NCBI RefSeq assembly: GCF_030680185.1 | Contig: NZ_JAUXVZ010000059.1 | Coordinates: 1-32,405, forward strand | DNA: 32,405 nt | Direction: 5' to 3' | Origin: Phenylobacterium sp. | GTDB lineage: Bacteria > Pseudomonadota > Alphaproteobacteria > Caulobacterales > Caulobacteraceae | Part shown: piece after piece, positions 8,992 to 15,056 of the stretch | Position numbering within the stretch: position 1 is the stretch's first letter | Layout: the number at the start of each line of letters is the position of its first letter | Notes under the pieces: model-generated | Database searches by the model: none | What the model was told of the DNA's origin: nothing | What the model saw: the letters and a program-made list of their open reading frames with translations, nothing else | Position numbers and translations under genes: made by a program

Positions 8992-9462
8992 TTAGCTGAA
9001 GCTGGCGGTGACGGCGCCGAGCACGGCGATCAGATCGGCCGGGGCGATCTGGATCTGCAGGCCCCGCTGTCCGCCATTGACGAAGATCTGGGGGTGATCG
9101 AGGGCCACGGCCTCCACCACGACCGGACAAGCCCGCCTCTGACCCAGGGGGCTGATGCCGCCCACCTTGTAGCCGGTCATCCGCTCGGCCTTGTCCGGGG
9201 CCATCATCACCGCCGACTTCCCGCCGGCGGCCTGGGCCAGGCGCTTGAGCGCGGCTTCCCGATCCGACGGCAGGACGGCGCAGACCGGCTTGCGGTCCAC
9301 CAGGGTCATCAGGCTTTTGAACATGATCGCGGGATCGACCCGCAGGCTCAGGGCGGCGTGCCGGCCGATGCTGTCGGCGCCGGGATCATAGTCGTAGGTG
9401 CGCAGGCCATAGGTCACGCCGGCGCGGTCAAGGACCAGGGTGGCGGGGGTGACTTTCGACAT
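8992..9462 (-). CDS. ybaK: YbaK/EbsC family aminoacyl-tRNA deacylase (Cys-tRNA(Pro) deacylase)
   Basis: A 156-residue single-domain protein, close to the usual length of free-standing YbaK. Family features are the N-terminal MSKVTPATLVLDRAGVTYGLRTYDYDP, the conserved lysine in MFKSLMTLVD (K49), and the GYKVGGISPLGQRR segment. YbaK hydrolyses Cys-tRNA(Pro), a misacylation product of prolyl-tRNA synthetase, in the cytoplasm. The start at 9462 is chosen because homology begins with MSKVTPAT; the in-frame ATG at 9498 would add twelve arginine-rich residues with no family match. It lies upstream of the TetR gene in the same direction with a gap of about 106 bp. Confidence 0.9.
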   Translation of the reverse strand: MSKVTPATLVLDRAGVTYGLRTYDYDPGADSIGRHAALSLRVDPAIMFKSLMTLVDRKPVCAVLPSDREAALKRLAQAAGGKSAVMMAPDKAERMTGYKVGGISPLGQRRACPVVVEAVALDHPQIFVNGGQRGLQIQIAPADLIAVLGAVTASFS

Positions 9463-9597
9463 GGGCTGGCGATTGGACCGGCCGCGGGCGGCGGTCAAGC
9501 GGGGGACGCGTCTGGGGACGCATCTGGGCCGGGGCCGACCCTGGCAGCCGGGCCTGGAAGAGGGTCGGGGCGAACAGGGCCATCGGGGCGGGCGGGC

Positions 9598-10020
9598 TCA
9601 CGGGCGACCGCCCTTGACCGAGCGTAGGGCCGGGCGGGGCGTCGGCGCCTGCCAGAGCTCTTCCTCCCAGGCGTCTTCCCACCAGGCGCGGCTCGACTGG
9701 GTCTTGCAGCGGAGCGGCGCATCATCGACCACCCGCACCACCTCGGCCTCGGCCTCGTTCCAGATGACGGAGATGTCCAGGCTGCGGGCGGCTTCCGAGG
9801 CGTTGAGGCGGCCGGCTTCCCGGAGCTCGGCGGCCCGGTAGGGCGACAGCGACCGGCGAACCCGCTGGGGACCCAGGCGCGTCTCCAGATCGGCGTGGGT
9901 CAGCACCGCGGCGATCAGGTCGGCCCCAGGGGCTTCGGGACGCGACGCCAGATCGAGCAGCGGCGCCGGGGCGGCCATCCGCATGCGGGGCTGACGGGAT
10001 TGGCGTTTGGCGGCGGGCAT
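9598..10020 (-). CDS. Hypothetical protein, not recognised
   Basis: A 140-residue basic-then-acidic protein. The N-terminus (MPAAKRQSRQPRMRMAAPAP) is basic and likely disordered; the middle (residues about 25-105) looks helical with ADLIAAVLTHADLETRLGPQRVRR and RLNASEAARSLDISVIWNEAEAEVVRVVDD; the C-terminus has a tryptophan cluster (AWWEDAWEEELW). No catalytic motif or membrane segment is visible. The start at 10020 has a GGAG six nt upstream; an ATG at 10032 is an alternative. It is divergent from the WYL regulator gene with 80 bp between starts, so that regulator might control it, but this is only positional. Confidence 0.6.
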   Translation of the reverse strand: MPAAKRQSRQPRMRMAAPAPLLDLASRPEAPGADLIAAVLTHADLETRLGPQRVRRSLSPYRAAELREAGRLNASEAARSLDISVIWNEAEAEVVRVVDDAPLRCKTQSSRAWWEDAWEEELWQAPTPRPALRSVKGGRP

Positions 10021-10100
10021 TTGGGTCTCCATCGGTTCGACACCCTGGACCCTAGGGGCCGGGTACGTCAGAATCGGACGCATGATCTCGCGAGGTTTCG

Positions 10101-11081
10101 ATGCGACATGAGAAGGCCGCCCAGCTGCTGGAGCTCGCCCGCGCGCTGGCCAGCACCGCAGAGGGCCTGACCCTGGATGAAATGGCCGATACGGCCGGGA
10201 TCGGTCGGCGCACCGCCGAGCGGATGCGCGACGCCCTGCGCGAGCTGTTCCCCCAGTTCGAGGAGATCGACGACCCGCCCACCCGGCGGTTCCGCATCCC
10301 CGCCGGCCTCGACGGAATCTTTCAGACGCCGGACGCCGAGGAGCTGGGCGCCCTGCGGGCGGCGGCCGAACACTTCCGCGCCAGCGGCGGCGCCGGCCGC
10401 GCCGCGGCGCTCAGCCGGCTGGAGGCCAAGGTGTTGTCGGCCATGCGCGCCCCGGCCCGTCGACGTCTGGCGCCGGACCTGGAGGCTGTTCTGCAGGCCG
10501 AGGCCATCGCCGTGGCGCCCGGTCCGCGGCCGTTCGAGGACGAGGCGGTGTTGCGCCAGGTGCGCGAGGCGATCATCAGCCTGCGCCGGCTGGCCTTCGC
10601 CTATATGGGGGGCAGCACGCCGGGCCGGGTGCGGGAGGTCAGCCCGCTGGGCCTGCTGTTTGGCCGCAGCAACTATCTGGTGGCCGCCGAGGGCGAGGGC
10701 GGCGAGCCGCGCACCTGGCGGCTGGACCGCCTGGCCGAGGTGCGGGTGCTGACCGCGCCTGCCACGCCGCCGGCCGGCTTTTCCCTGGCCGCCTTCGTCG
10801 ACCGCAGCTTCGGCATCTATCAGGACGCCGTGGAGGATGTGCGCCTGCGGGTCCGCCCCCATGGCGCGGAAGAGGCGCTGGGCTGGCGCTTCCACTCCAC
10901 CCAGCAGGCCACGCCGCAGGCCGACGGCTCGGTGCTGGTGGCCTTCCGGGCAAGCGGGATGCGGGAGCTGGCCTGGCACCTGTTCAGCTGGGGGGACAAG
11001 GTCGAGATCCTGGCGCCGCAGCGCTTGAAGGACATGATGGCCGAGCAACTGAGCTTGGCCTTGGGTGTTCATCAGGCTTAA
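10101..11081 (+). CDS. WYL-domain transcriptional regulator
   Basis: A 326-residue protein with an N-terminal winged helix-turn-helix (about residues 5-60, GLTLDEMADTAGIGRRTAERMRDAL) and a central-to-C-terminal WYL-type domain (about 155-225, including ISLRRLAFAYMGGSTPGRVREVSPLGLLFGRSNYLVA and TWRLDRLAEV), followed by a WCX-like tail (SGMRELAWHLFSWGDKVEILAP). WYL proteins bind nucleic acid or nucleotide ligands and act as repressors or activators, often in DNA-damage or defence contexts. Here the neighbours are an unrecognised protein (divergent) and an XRE-cupin regulator (downstream), so no defence island is evident. A CGAGG ribosome site is near the ATG. Confidence 0.87.
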   Translation: MRHEKAAQLLELARALASTAEGLTLDEMADTAGIGRRTAERMRDALRELFPQFEEIDDPPTRRFRIPAGLDGIFQTPDAEELGALRAAAEHFRASGGAGRAAALSRLEAKVLSAMRAPARRRLAPDLEAVLQAEAIAVAPGPRPFEDEAVLRQVREAIISLRRLAFAYMGGSTPGRVREVSPLGLLFGRSNYLVAAEGEGGEPRTWRLDRLAEVRVLTAPATPPAGFSLAAFVDRSFGIYQDAVEDVRLRVRPHGAEEALGWRFHSTQQATPQADGSVLVAFRASGMRELAWHLFSWGDKVEILAPQRLKDMMAEQLSLALGVHQA

Positions 11082-11170
11082 GCATGGACGGTCACGTCTC
11101 AGAGCCCCAGCACCTTGCCCCGCAATCCCGACCCCCGCCGCCCGATCAGACCAGCCGACGGGCTCATCCC

Positions 11171-11761
11171 ATGACCGCGGGCCTGTCGGCGGCCGTGGGG
11201 GCCGCCATCCGTCGGCTGCGCCACGCCCGAGGCTGGACCCTGGCGGAACTGAGCGCCCGCGCAGAGGTCCCGTTGTCGAGTCTATCCAAGGTCGAGCTTG
11301 GCCAGACCTCCCTGGGTTATGAAGTGCTGATCCGCCTGTGCCGCGCCCTCGAGGTGGATGTCGATCACCTGATCAAGCCCGAGGTTCTGGAGGCAGCGCC
11401 GTCTCGTCAGCCCGGCCGGCGCGCGGTCGTCCGCGCCGGCGAGGGGGAACCCCGCGACTTCGGCGGCCTGGCGGGGTTGGCCGGCGCCACCGACCTGTTG
11501 CGGCGGGACTTCACGCCCGTGGTGCTGGATGTGACCGAGGGCCAGCGAACCGGGCGGCTGCTGCGCGCCCAGGGCGACGCCTATCTCGTGGTCCTGTCCG
11601 GGGCCGTGGTGGTGCATTCCGACATCTACGCCCCCTTGAGCCTCCAGAGCGGTGACGGCGTCTATTTCGATGGCGCCATGGGGTTCGCCCTGACCGCCGA
11701 GCAGGGCGAGCCGTCCCGCGTGCTGCTGATCCACCAGGGCGCAAACGTCGTCGAAGACTAG
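11171..11761 (+). CDS. XRE family regulator with C-terminal cupin domain
   Basis: From the preferred start at 11171 the protein has about 196 residues: an XRE helix-turn-helix (residues about 8-65, IRRLRHARGWTLAELSARAEVPLSSLSKVELGQTS by position) and a C-terminal cupin-like fold (about 115-195, with QGDAYLVVLSGAVVVHSDIYAPLSLQSGDG). XRE-cupin proteins are small-molecule-responsive repressors. An in-frame ATG at 11084, 2 bp after the WYL stop, would add 29 proline/glutamine-rich residues; neither start has a strong ribosome site, so the choice rests on where the family match begins. The close spacing suggests co-transcription with the WYL gene. Confidence 0.82.
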   Translation: MTAGLSAAVGAAIRRLRHARGWTLAELSARAEVPLSSLSKVELGQTSLGYEVLIRLCRALEVDVDHLIKPEVLEAAPSRQPGRRAVVRAGEGEPRDFGGLAGLAGATDLLRRDFTPVVLDVTEGQRTGRLLRAQGDAYLVVLSGAVVVHSDIYAPLSLQSGDGVYFDGAMGFALTAEQGEPSRVLLIHQGANVVED

Positions 11762-11782
11762 ACGAGGTTCACCGGCCCTCCG

Positions 11783-11810
11783 CTGAGGCGCGCCTCAGGC
11801 ATCCTTTTAG
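11783..11810 (+). terminator. Weak terminator-like hairpin after the XRE-cupin gene
   Basis: CTGAGG-CGCG-CCTCAG forms a 6-bp stem with a 4-nt loop, followed within 4 nt by TTTT and then AATTTT. It sits 22 nt after the stop codon. The stem is short, so efficiency is uncertain. Confidence 0.45.
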
Positions 11811-11900
11811 AATTTTCCAGGTCCTGGCTTCTCCTCGGCCCGCGTCACCCGCGACCACAATCGTGGACGCTGCGCCGCAGCATCTTGCGCCGAGCCGAGG

Positions 11901-11944
11901 ATTCTCCTATTGGAGAATTATTCTCCGAATTAACCTTAGATTAC
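11901..11944 (+). promoter_or_regulatory. Clustered inverted/direct repeats and CtrA-like box upstream of the response-regulator gene
   Basis: ATTCTCC occurs at 11901-11907, inverted as GGAGAAT at 11912-11918, and again direct at 11920-11926. Just after it, TTAA-N7-TTAC at 11930-11944 matches the CtrA consensus TTAA-N7-TTAA at 7 of 8 positions. A GATTC (GANTC, CcrM-type) site overlaps the first repeat. The AT-rich tract stands out from the GC-rich surroundings and lies about 95 bp before the chosen start of the response regulator. Confidence 0.45.
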
Positions 11945-12039
11945 ATCACATCTGAGAATGGTGTGAGGAGCCGATCCGCTGTTCCCCCACGGAGTTCCCG
12001 CCCACGATGCTCGCCGCCCAGTCGCTGTCGGAGCGCCGC

Positions 12040-12447
12040 ATGTCTGGGCCTGAATCCGCCCGGGCGGCGTTCCAGGCGCAGGATGCGGCCACCGTGCTGG
12101 TGGTCGATGACTCGCCGGTGATCCGCCTTCTGCTGGGCGATATCCTCAGCGCCGCGGGCTATGATGTCCGCCTGGCCGAGGACGGGGCCCAGGCCCTCGA
12201 CATGATGAAGCGTCGGCGGCCGGACCTGGTGCTCACCGATCTCAACATGCCTCAGATGGACGGCTTCAGCCTGGTGGCGGCCATCAAGAGCGATCCGAAC
12301 CTGGCCGACCTGCCCATCGTGGTGATCACCAGCGAAGAAACCGAGGCCAAACGCGCCCGGGGCCGCGAACAGGGCGTGGATGGCTGGATCGTCAAGCCGT
12401 TCGAGCCGGCCGAATTGCTTGAGGTCCTCTGGCGCCTGGACTTCTGA
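12040..12447 (+). CDS. Single-domain response regulator (CheY-like receiver)
   Basis: A 135-residue receiver domain with nothing after it. Key residues are the acidic pair D23/D24 (VLVVDDSPV), the phospho-acceptor D67 (LTDLNMPQMDG), the switch T97 (VVITSEE) and K119 (WIVKPFEP). It receives a phosphoryl group from an unknown histidine kinase and signals through protein contact rather than DNA binding. The ATG at 12040 is chosen because GGAG lies 6 nt upstream; the ATG at 12007 has no ribosome site. No kinase or chemotaxis gene is nearby, so it is an orphan regulator. Confidence 0.92.
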   Translation: MSGPESARAAFQAQDAATVLVVDDSPVIRLLLGDILSAAGYDVRLAEDGAQALDMMKRRRPDLVLTDLNMPQMDGFSLVAAIKSDPNLADLPIVVITSEETEAKRARGREQGVDGWIVKPFEPAELLEVLWRLDF

Positions 12448-12454
12448 TCGGCGA

Positions 12455-12805
12455 TCAGCCGACCTTGCGTTGCGACAGGTCGATCGGCTCTCCATCGAGC
12501 CCCGCGGCCCGATCGATCAGAGCCTGCTCGAGGTCCCGCGCCAATCGCCCCTCCGGCGTGGCCAGAGCCTGCAGTTCACAGAAGGCTTCGAACAGGTCCT
12601 CCTGCATGGGACCCGAGGCCTCTCGTCTCATGGCCTCGGCCTCCTGCCGCACGGCGTCTTCCACCGCCTGGCGGGTTTCGTCCGACAGCACGGCCAGGGC
12701 GCTGAGGGTGGCCCGGCCCAGCGCGCTGGCGCGCCGCGCTTCACGTTGCAGCTCGTCCAATCGACGACGGATATCGTCGAGGGCCGCCTCGGGCGGTCCA
12801 TTCAT
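12455..12805 (-). CDS. Small helical hypothetical protein
   Basis: A 116-residue, highly charged, almost entirely helical protein (DDIRRRLDELQREARRAS, then VEDAVRQEAEAMRREA) with likely coiled-coil stretches and no membrane segment or catalytic motif. A GAGG ribosome site lies 5 nt before the ATG. It is tail-to-tail with the response-regulator gene, 7 bp apart, and its promoter side faces the MarR gene. Its function is not recognised. Codon use agrees with the neighbours, and the good ribosome site supports it as real. Confidence 0.7.
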   Translation of the reverse strand: MNGPPEAALDDIRRRLDELQREARRASALGRATLSALAVLSDETRQAVEDAVRQEAEAMRREASGPMQEDLFEAFCELQALATPEGRLARDLEQALIDRAAGLDGEPIDLSQRKVG

Positions 12806-12942
12806 ATCGACCTCAACACTTTACGATGAGGCGCTGCACGGAGTGGGCTGGCGAGACACCTCTCGCGCCCGAGCCAGCGGACAGCGCGGCCTGTGGAAAC
12901 TGTCGCCCACCTAGTGGCCGAACGACGTCATGTCAACGTTCC

Positions 12943-12984
12943 GTGCATTTACACCTATTGCAAATGCGACTTGTGTAAACGCAC
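12943..12984 (+). promoter_or_regulatory. Inverted repeat in the marR promoter (putative operator)
   Basis: GTGCATTTACAC at 12943-12954 and GTGTAAACGCAC at 12973-12984 are inverted copies differing at one position of 12. The arm centres are 30 bp apart, about three helical turns, in an AT-richer stretch directly upstream of the MarR gene. Self-binding by the MarR dimer is the simplest reading. Confidence 0.55.
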
Positions 12985-12993
12985 AAACTGAGG

Positions 12994-13010
12994 CCTCCTT
13001 TCTCAGGAGG
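12994..13010 (+). promoter_or_regulatory. Hairpin covering the marR Shine-Dalgarno
   Basis: CCTCCT (12994-12999) can pair with AGGAGG (13005-13010) across a 5-nt loop. AGGAGG is the evident Shine-Dalgarno of the MarR gene, 13 nt ahead of the ATG at 13024, so the hairpin would hide it. The pairing is perfect; a regulatory role is inference. Confidence 0.5.
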
Positions 13011-13023
13011 GGATCCAGAATTC

Positions 13024-13563
13024 ATGAGTGAAACCAAGAGCAGCCTCCGGTCTGTGGATCCGGAAGCCGAGTTCGGCCTCGATGTGCCTGAGTACTTCTT
13101 CTACCTCCTGTTCCAGGCGGTGCGACGGCGTGACGCGGCGTTCGAGCGCGCGCTGTCGGGCCTGGAGCTGACGCTGGGCCAGTGGCGGGCGATTTCGACC
13201 ATCCGACGCTTCGAGTCCTGCGCCATGTCCGAGCTGGCAGCCTTCACCGCTGTGGACCGCACCACCCTGACCCGCAGCGTCGATCAGCTGGTCCGTCGCA
13301 GCCTGGTGGCGCGCCGCACGCCCGAGCGCGACCGTCGGCAGGTTCGGCTATCCCTCACCGAGGCCGGTCAGCAACTCTACGCCCGGGCCGTCGATCAATT
13401 GCTGGACTTCAACCGCCAGGCCCTGACCGGCGTGCCCGCCGAGCGTCAGCGGGACATCAGTCGCGGCCTGGCCGCCGTGATCCGCAACCTGGAGCCGGAC
13501 CCGGAGATGGCCGAGGCGCTGATCCGGTTCGAGCCCGCCGCTCTGCCGGGACGCCGGACCTGA
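13024..13563 (+). CDS. MarR family transcriptional regulator
   Basis: A 179-residue winged-helix protein with the MarR layout: an N-terminal dimer helix (VPEYFFYLLFQAVRRRDAAFERAL), a DNA-binding core (about residues 50-115, LTLGQWRAISTIRRF, MSELAAFTAVDRTTLTRSVDQLVRRSLVARR), the wing with TPERDRRQVRLSLTEAG, and a long C-terminal helix. MarR proteins are usually repressors released by phenolic or other small ligands. A perfect-looking inverted repeat and a Shine-Dalgarno hairpin lie upstream, both consistent with control of its own expression. The target beyond itself is unclear; the following gene is a DUF454 membrane protein 55 bp away. Confidence 0.92.
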   Translation: MSETKSSLRSVDPEAEFGLDVPEYFFYLLFQAVRRRDAAFERALSGLELTLGQWRAISTIRRFESCAMSELAAFTAVDRTTLTRSVDQLVRRSLVARRTPERDRRQVRLSLTEAGQQLYARAVDQLLDFNRQALTGVPAERQRDISRGLAAVIRNLEPDPEMAEALIRFEPAALPGRRT

Positions 13564-13618
13564 CAGGCCGCCAAGGATTTCTGCGACTCCCTCGCAAGAC
13601 CTGTGGCATGCTCGGCTG

Positions 13619-14044
13619 ATGTCCGCGCCGTGCGATCCCGTTGAACCCGCCGAGGAGGCCGCGCCTGCGCCCCGGGCCATGACGCCTCTGGCCATCCTGT
13701 TCTATCGGGGCCTGGGCATGGCGGCCCTCGGCCTTGGGATACTCGGGGCCTTCCTGCCCCTGTTGCCGACCACCGTCTTCCTGATCATCGCCGCCTGGGC
13801 CTTCGGCAAGAGCGCGCCCAAGCTCCGGGCGCGGATGTACGCCCACAGGCGCTTTGGCCCCACCCTGCGCGCCTGGGACGAGCGCGGCGCCATCCCGCCC
13901 CGGGCCAAGGTCGCCGCCGTCGTCGGCATGGGGATCAGCTGGGGAATCGTCCTGTTCAGCAATCGCGGGCCCCTGGTCCCGACCCTGGTCGGCGTGGCGC
14001 TCCTGGCCTGCGCCGCCTATGTGCTCACCCGCCCATCGGCCTGA
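13619..14044 (+). CDS. DUF454 (YbaN-like) inner-membrane protein
   Basis: A 141-residue protein with a proline/alanine-rich cytosolic N-terminus (residues 1-20) and about four hydrophobic segments. The family hallmark is GILGAFLPLLPTTVFLIIAAWAFGKSAPKLR followed, by position about 65-85, by HRRFGPTLRAW. Members such as E. coli YbaN have no established function. It follows the MarR gene in the same direction and may be its target. No strong ribosome site precedes the ATG at 13619; an internal ATG at 13679 (MTPLAIL) is possible but also lacks one. It ends 6 bp from the convergent SDR gene. Confidence 0.83.
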   Translation: MSAPCDPVEPAEEAAPAPRAMTPLAILFYRGLGMAALGLGILGAFLPLLPTTVFLIIAAWAFGKSAPKLRARMYAHRRFGPTLRAWDERGAIPPRAKVAAVVGMGISWGIVLFSNRGPLVPTLVGVALLACAAYVLTRPSA

Positions 14045-14050
14045 GGCGGC

Positions 14051-14767
14051 TCACCAGGGGACCGACGTTCCATCCCAGGCGAAGAAGCCGCCGCTGTCGG
14101 CCGGCGTCAGGCCGCCCAGCACCGCCAGCAACTGCTCGGCTGCGAAGTCGGGGGTGAACAGCTTCTCGTGCGCCACGCCCCCCTGGAACGGGGCGCTGAG
14201 GGCGGTGTCCACTGTGCCGGGATGCAGGGCGACGCAGATCGCCTGCGGCCTCTGGCGCGCCAGTTCAATGGCCAGGGTGCGGATCATCTGGTTCAGGGCG
14301 GCCTTGGAGGCGCGATAGCCGTGCCAGCCCCCGAGCCTGTTGTCGCCGATACTGCCCACCCGGGCCGATAGCGCGGCGAACACGGCCCGCCGATCCCTGG
14401 CCAGGCGGGGCAGGAAGTGCTTGGCCACCAGGGCCGGCCCCACCGCGTTGACCTGGAAGGCGGCCATCAGAGCGTCCGGATCCAGGCTCCGCCAGGATTT
14501 CTCGGGGGAAAGGCCAGGGCCATGCAGCTGGCCCGTGGCGACGAACACCAGATCCACGCTCTCGCCTGCGCCCAGCGCCTCGGCGGCCGCAGCGATCGAG
14601 GCCTCATCGGTGAGATCAAGCCGCGCCCAGTCGGCCTGGGGCGGCAGACCCTCGGGGCGCTGGCGCGAGAGGGCCAGCAGCCGGGCGCCAGGACGCTCAG
14701 CCGCCAGCCGGGTGAGGACCGCAGCGCCCAGCCCGCCGCTCGCCCCCACCACCACCGATGTTCCCAT
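14051..14767 (-). CDS. Short-chain dehydrogenase/reductase (SDR), CsgA-like subgroup
   Basis: A 238-residue classical SDR. The cofactor motif is GASGGLG (residues 8-14), the structural Asn is N107 (QVNAVG), the catalytic serine lies in LSARVGSIGDN (S134 or S139) and the Tyr-Lys pair is Y151/K155 (YRASKAALNQ). The RVGSIGDN-LGGW-GYRASK stretch resembles the C-factor (CsgA)-like group of SDRs. The substrate is unknown. The start at 14767 is chosen because GAGGAGG lies directly upstream and the Rossmann fold begins there; an upstream in-frame ATG at 14839 would add a non-conserved extension. It is a cytosolic NAD(P)-dependent oxidoreductase. Confidence 0.88.
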   Translation of the reverse strand: MGTSVVVGASGGLGAAVLTRLAAERPGARLLALSRQRPEGLPPQADWARLDLTDEASIAAAAEALGAGESVDLVFVATGQLHGPGLSPEKSWRSLDPDALMAAFQVNAVGPALVAKHFLPRLARDRRAVFAALSARVGSIGDNRLGGWHGYRASKAALNQMIRTLAIELARQRPQAICVALHPGTVDTALSAPFQGGVAHEKLFTPDFAAEQLLAVLGGLTPADSGGFFAWDGTSVPW

Positions 14768-15023
14768 CGCCGCCTCCTCGAACCTGTCCTTGGCCTTTAC
14801 GGCGGGGACGTACGGGCCGACGCAGGCTGCGGGCGCCAAATCGTCGCAGGCGCTTGATCTGGACGCAGCGCCCCCAACATTAGCATCAGTGCAGGCTGGC
14901 TAACCCCACGGCGGCAGAAAAGCCGCTGGCCGGCCCTGCCAGGGCGCGCCGGGCGTGAGACTGTGACGCTTCTCTCCCCCCAAGCCCCGTCCGGACTCCG
15001 TCGGGCGCGCCCAACCTTCTCTC

Positions 15024-15045
15024 AAAACCTGCGCAGCAGGCAGGT
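15024..15045 (-). terminator. Candidate terminator after ftsK
   Basis: Reading the minus strand, ACCTGC pairs with GCAGGT across a 7-nt loop and is followed by TTTT; it begins 12 nt after the ftsK stop codon. The stem is only 6 bp. The rest of the 289-bp gap between ftsK and the SDR gene (14768-15056) shows only short GC palindromes and no gene. Confidence 0.5.
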
Positions 15046-15056
15046 CGCCGCCGATC

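Noticed and set aside
10047..10060. GGACCCTAGGGGCC, an imperfect palindrome between the WYL gene and its divergent neighbour
   Set aside because: It is short and imperfect and could be chance in GC-rich DNA; without conservation data I do not call it an operator.
11885..12121. A 78-codon open frame upstream of and overlapping the response-regulator gene
   Set aside because: It is out of frame with the receiver, has basic low-complexity composition and overlaps the promoter repeats; no ribosome site supports it.
12441..12455. CTGATCG-G-CGATCAG palindrome at the response-regulator stop codon
   Set aside because: With only a 1-nt centre the usable stem is about 5 bp, there is no T-run on either strand, and it overlaps coding ends, so a terminator or operator role is not supported.
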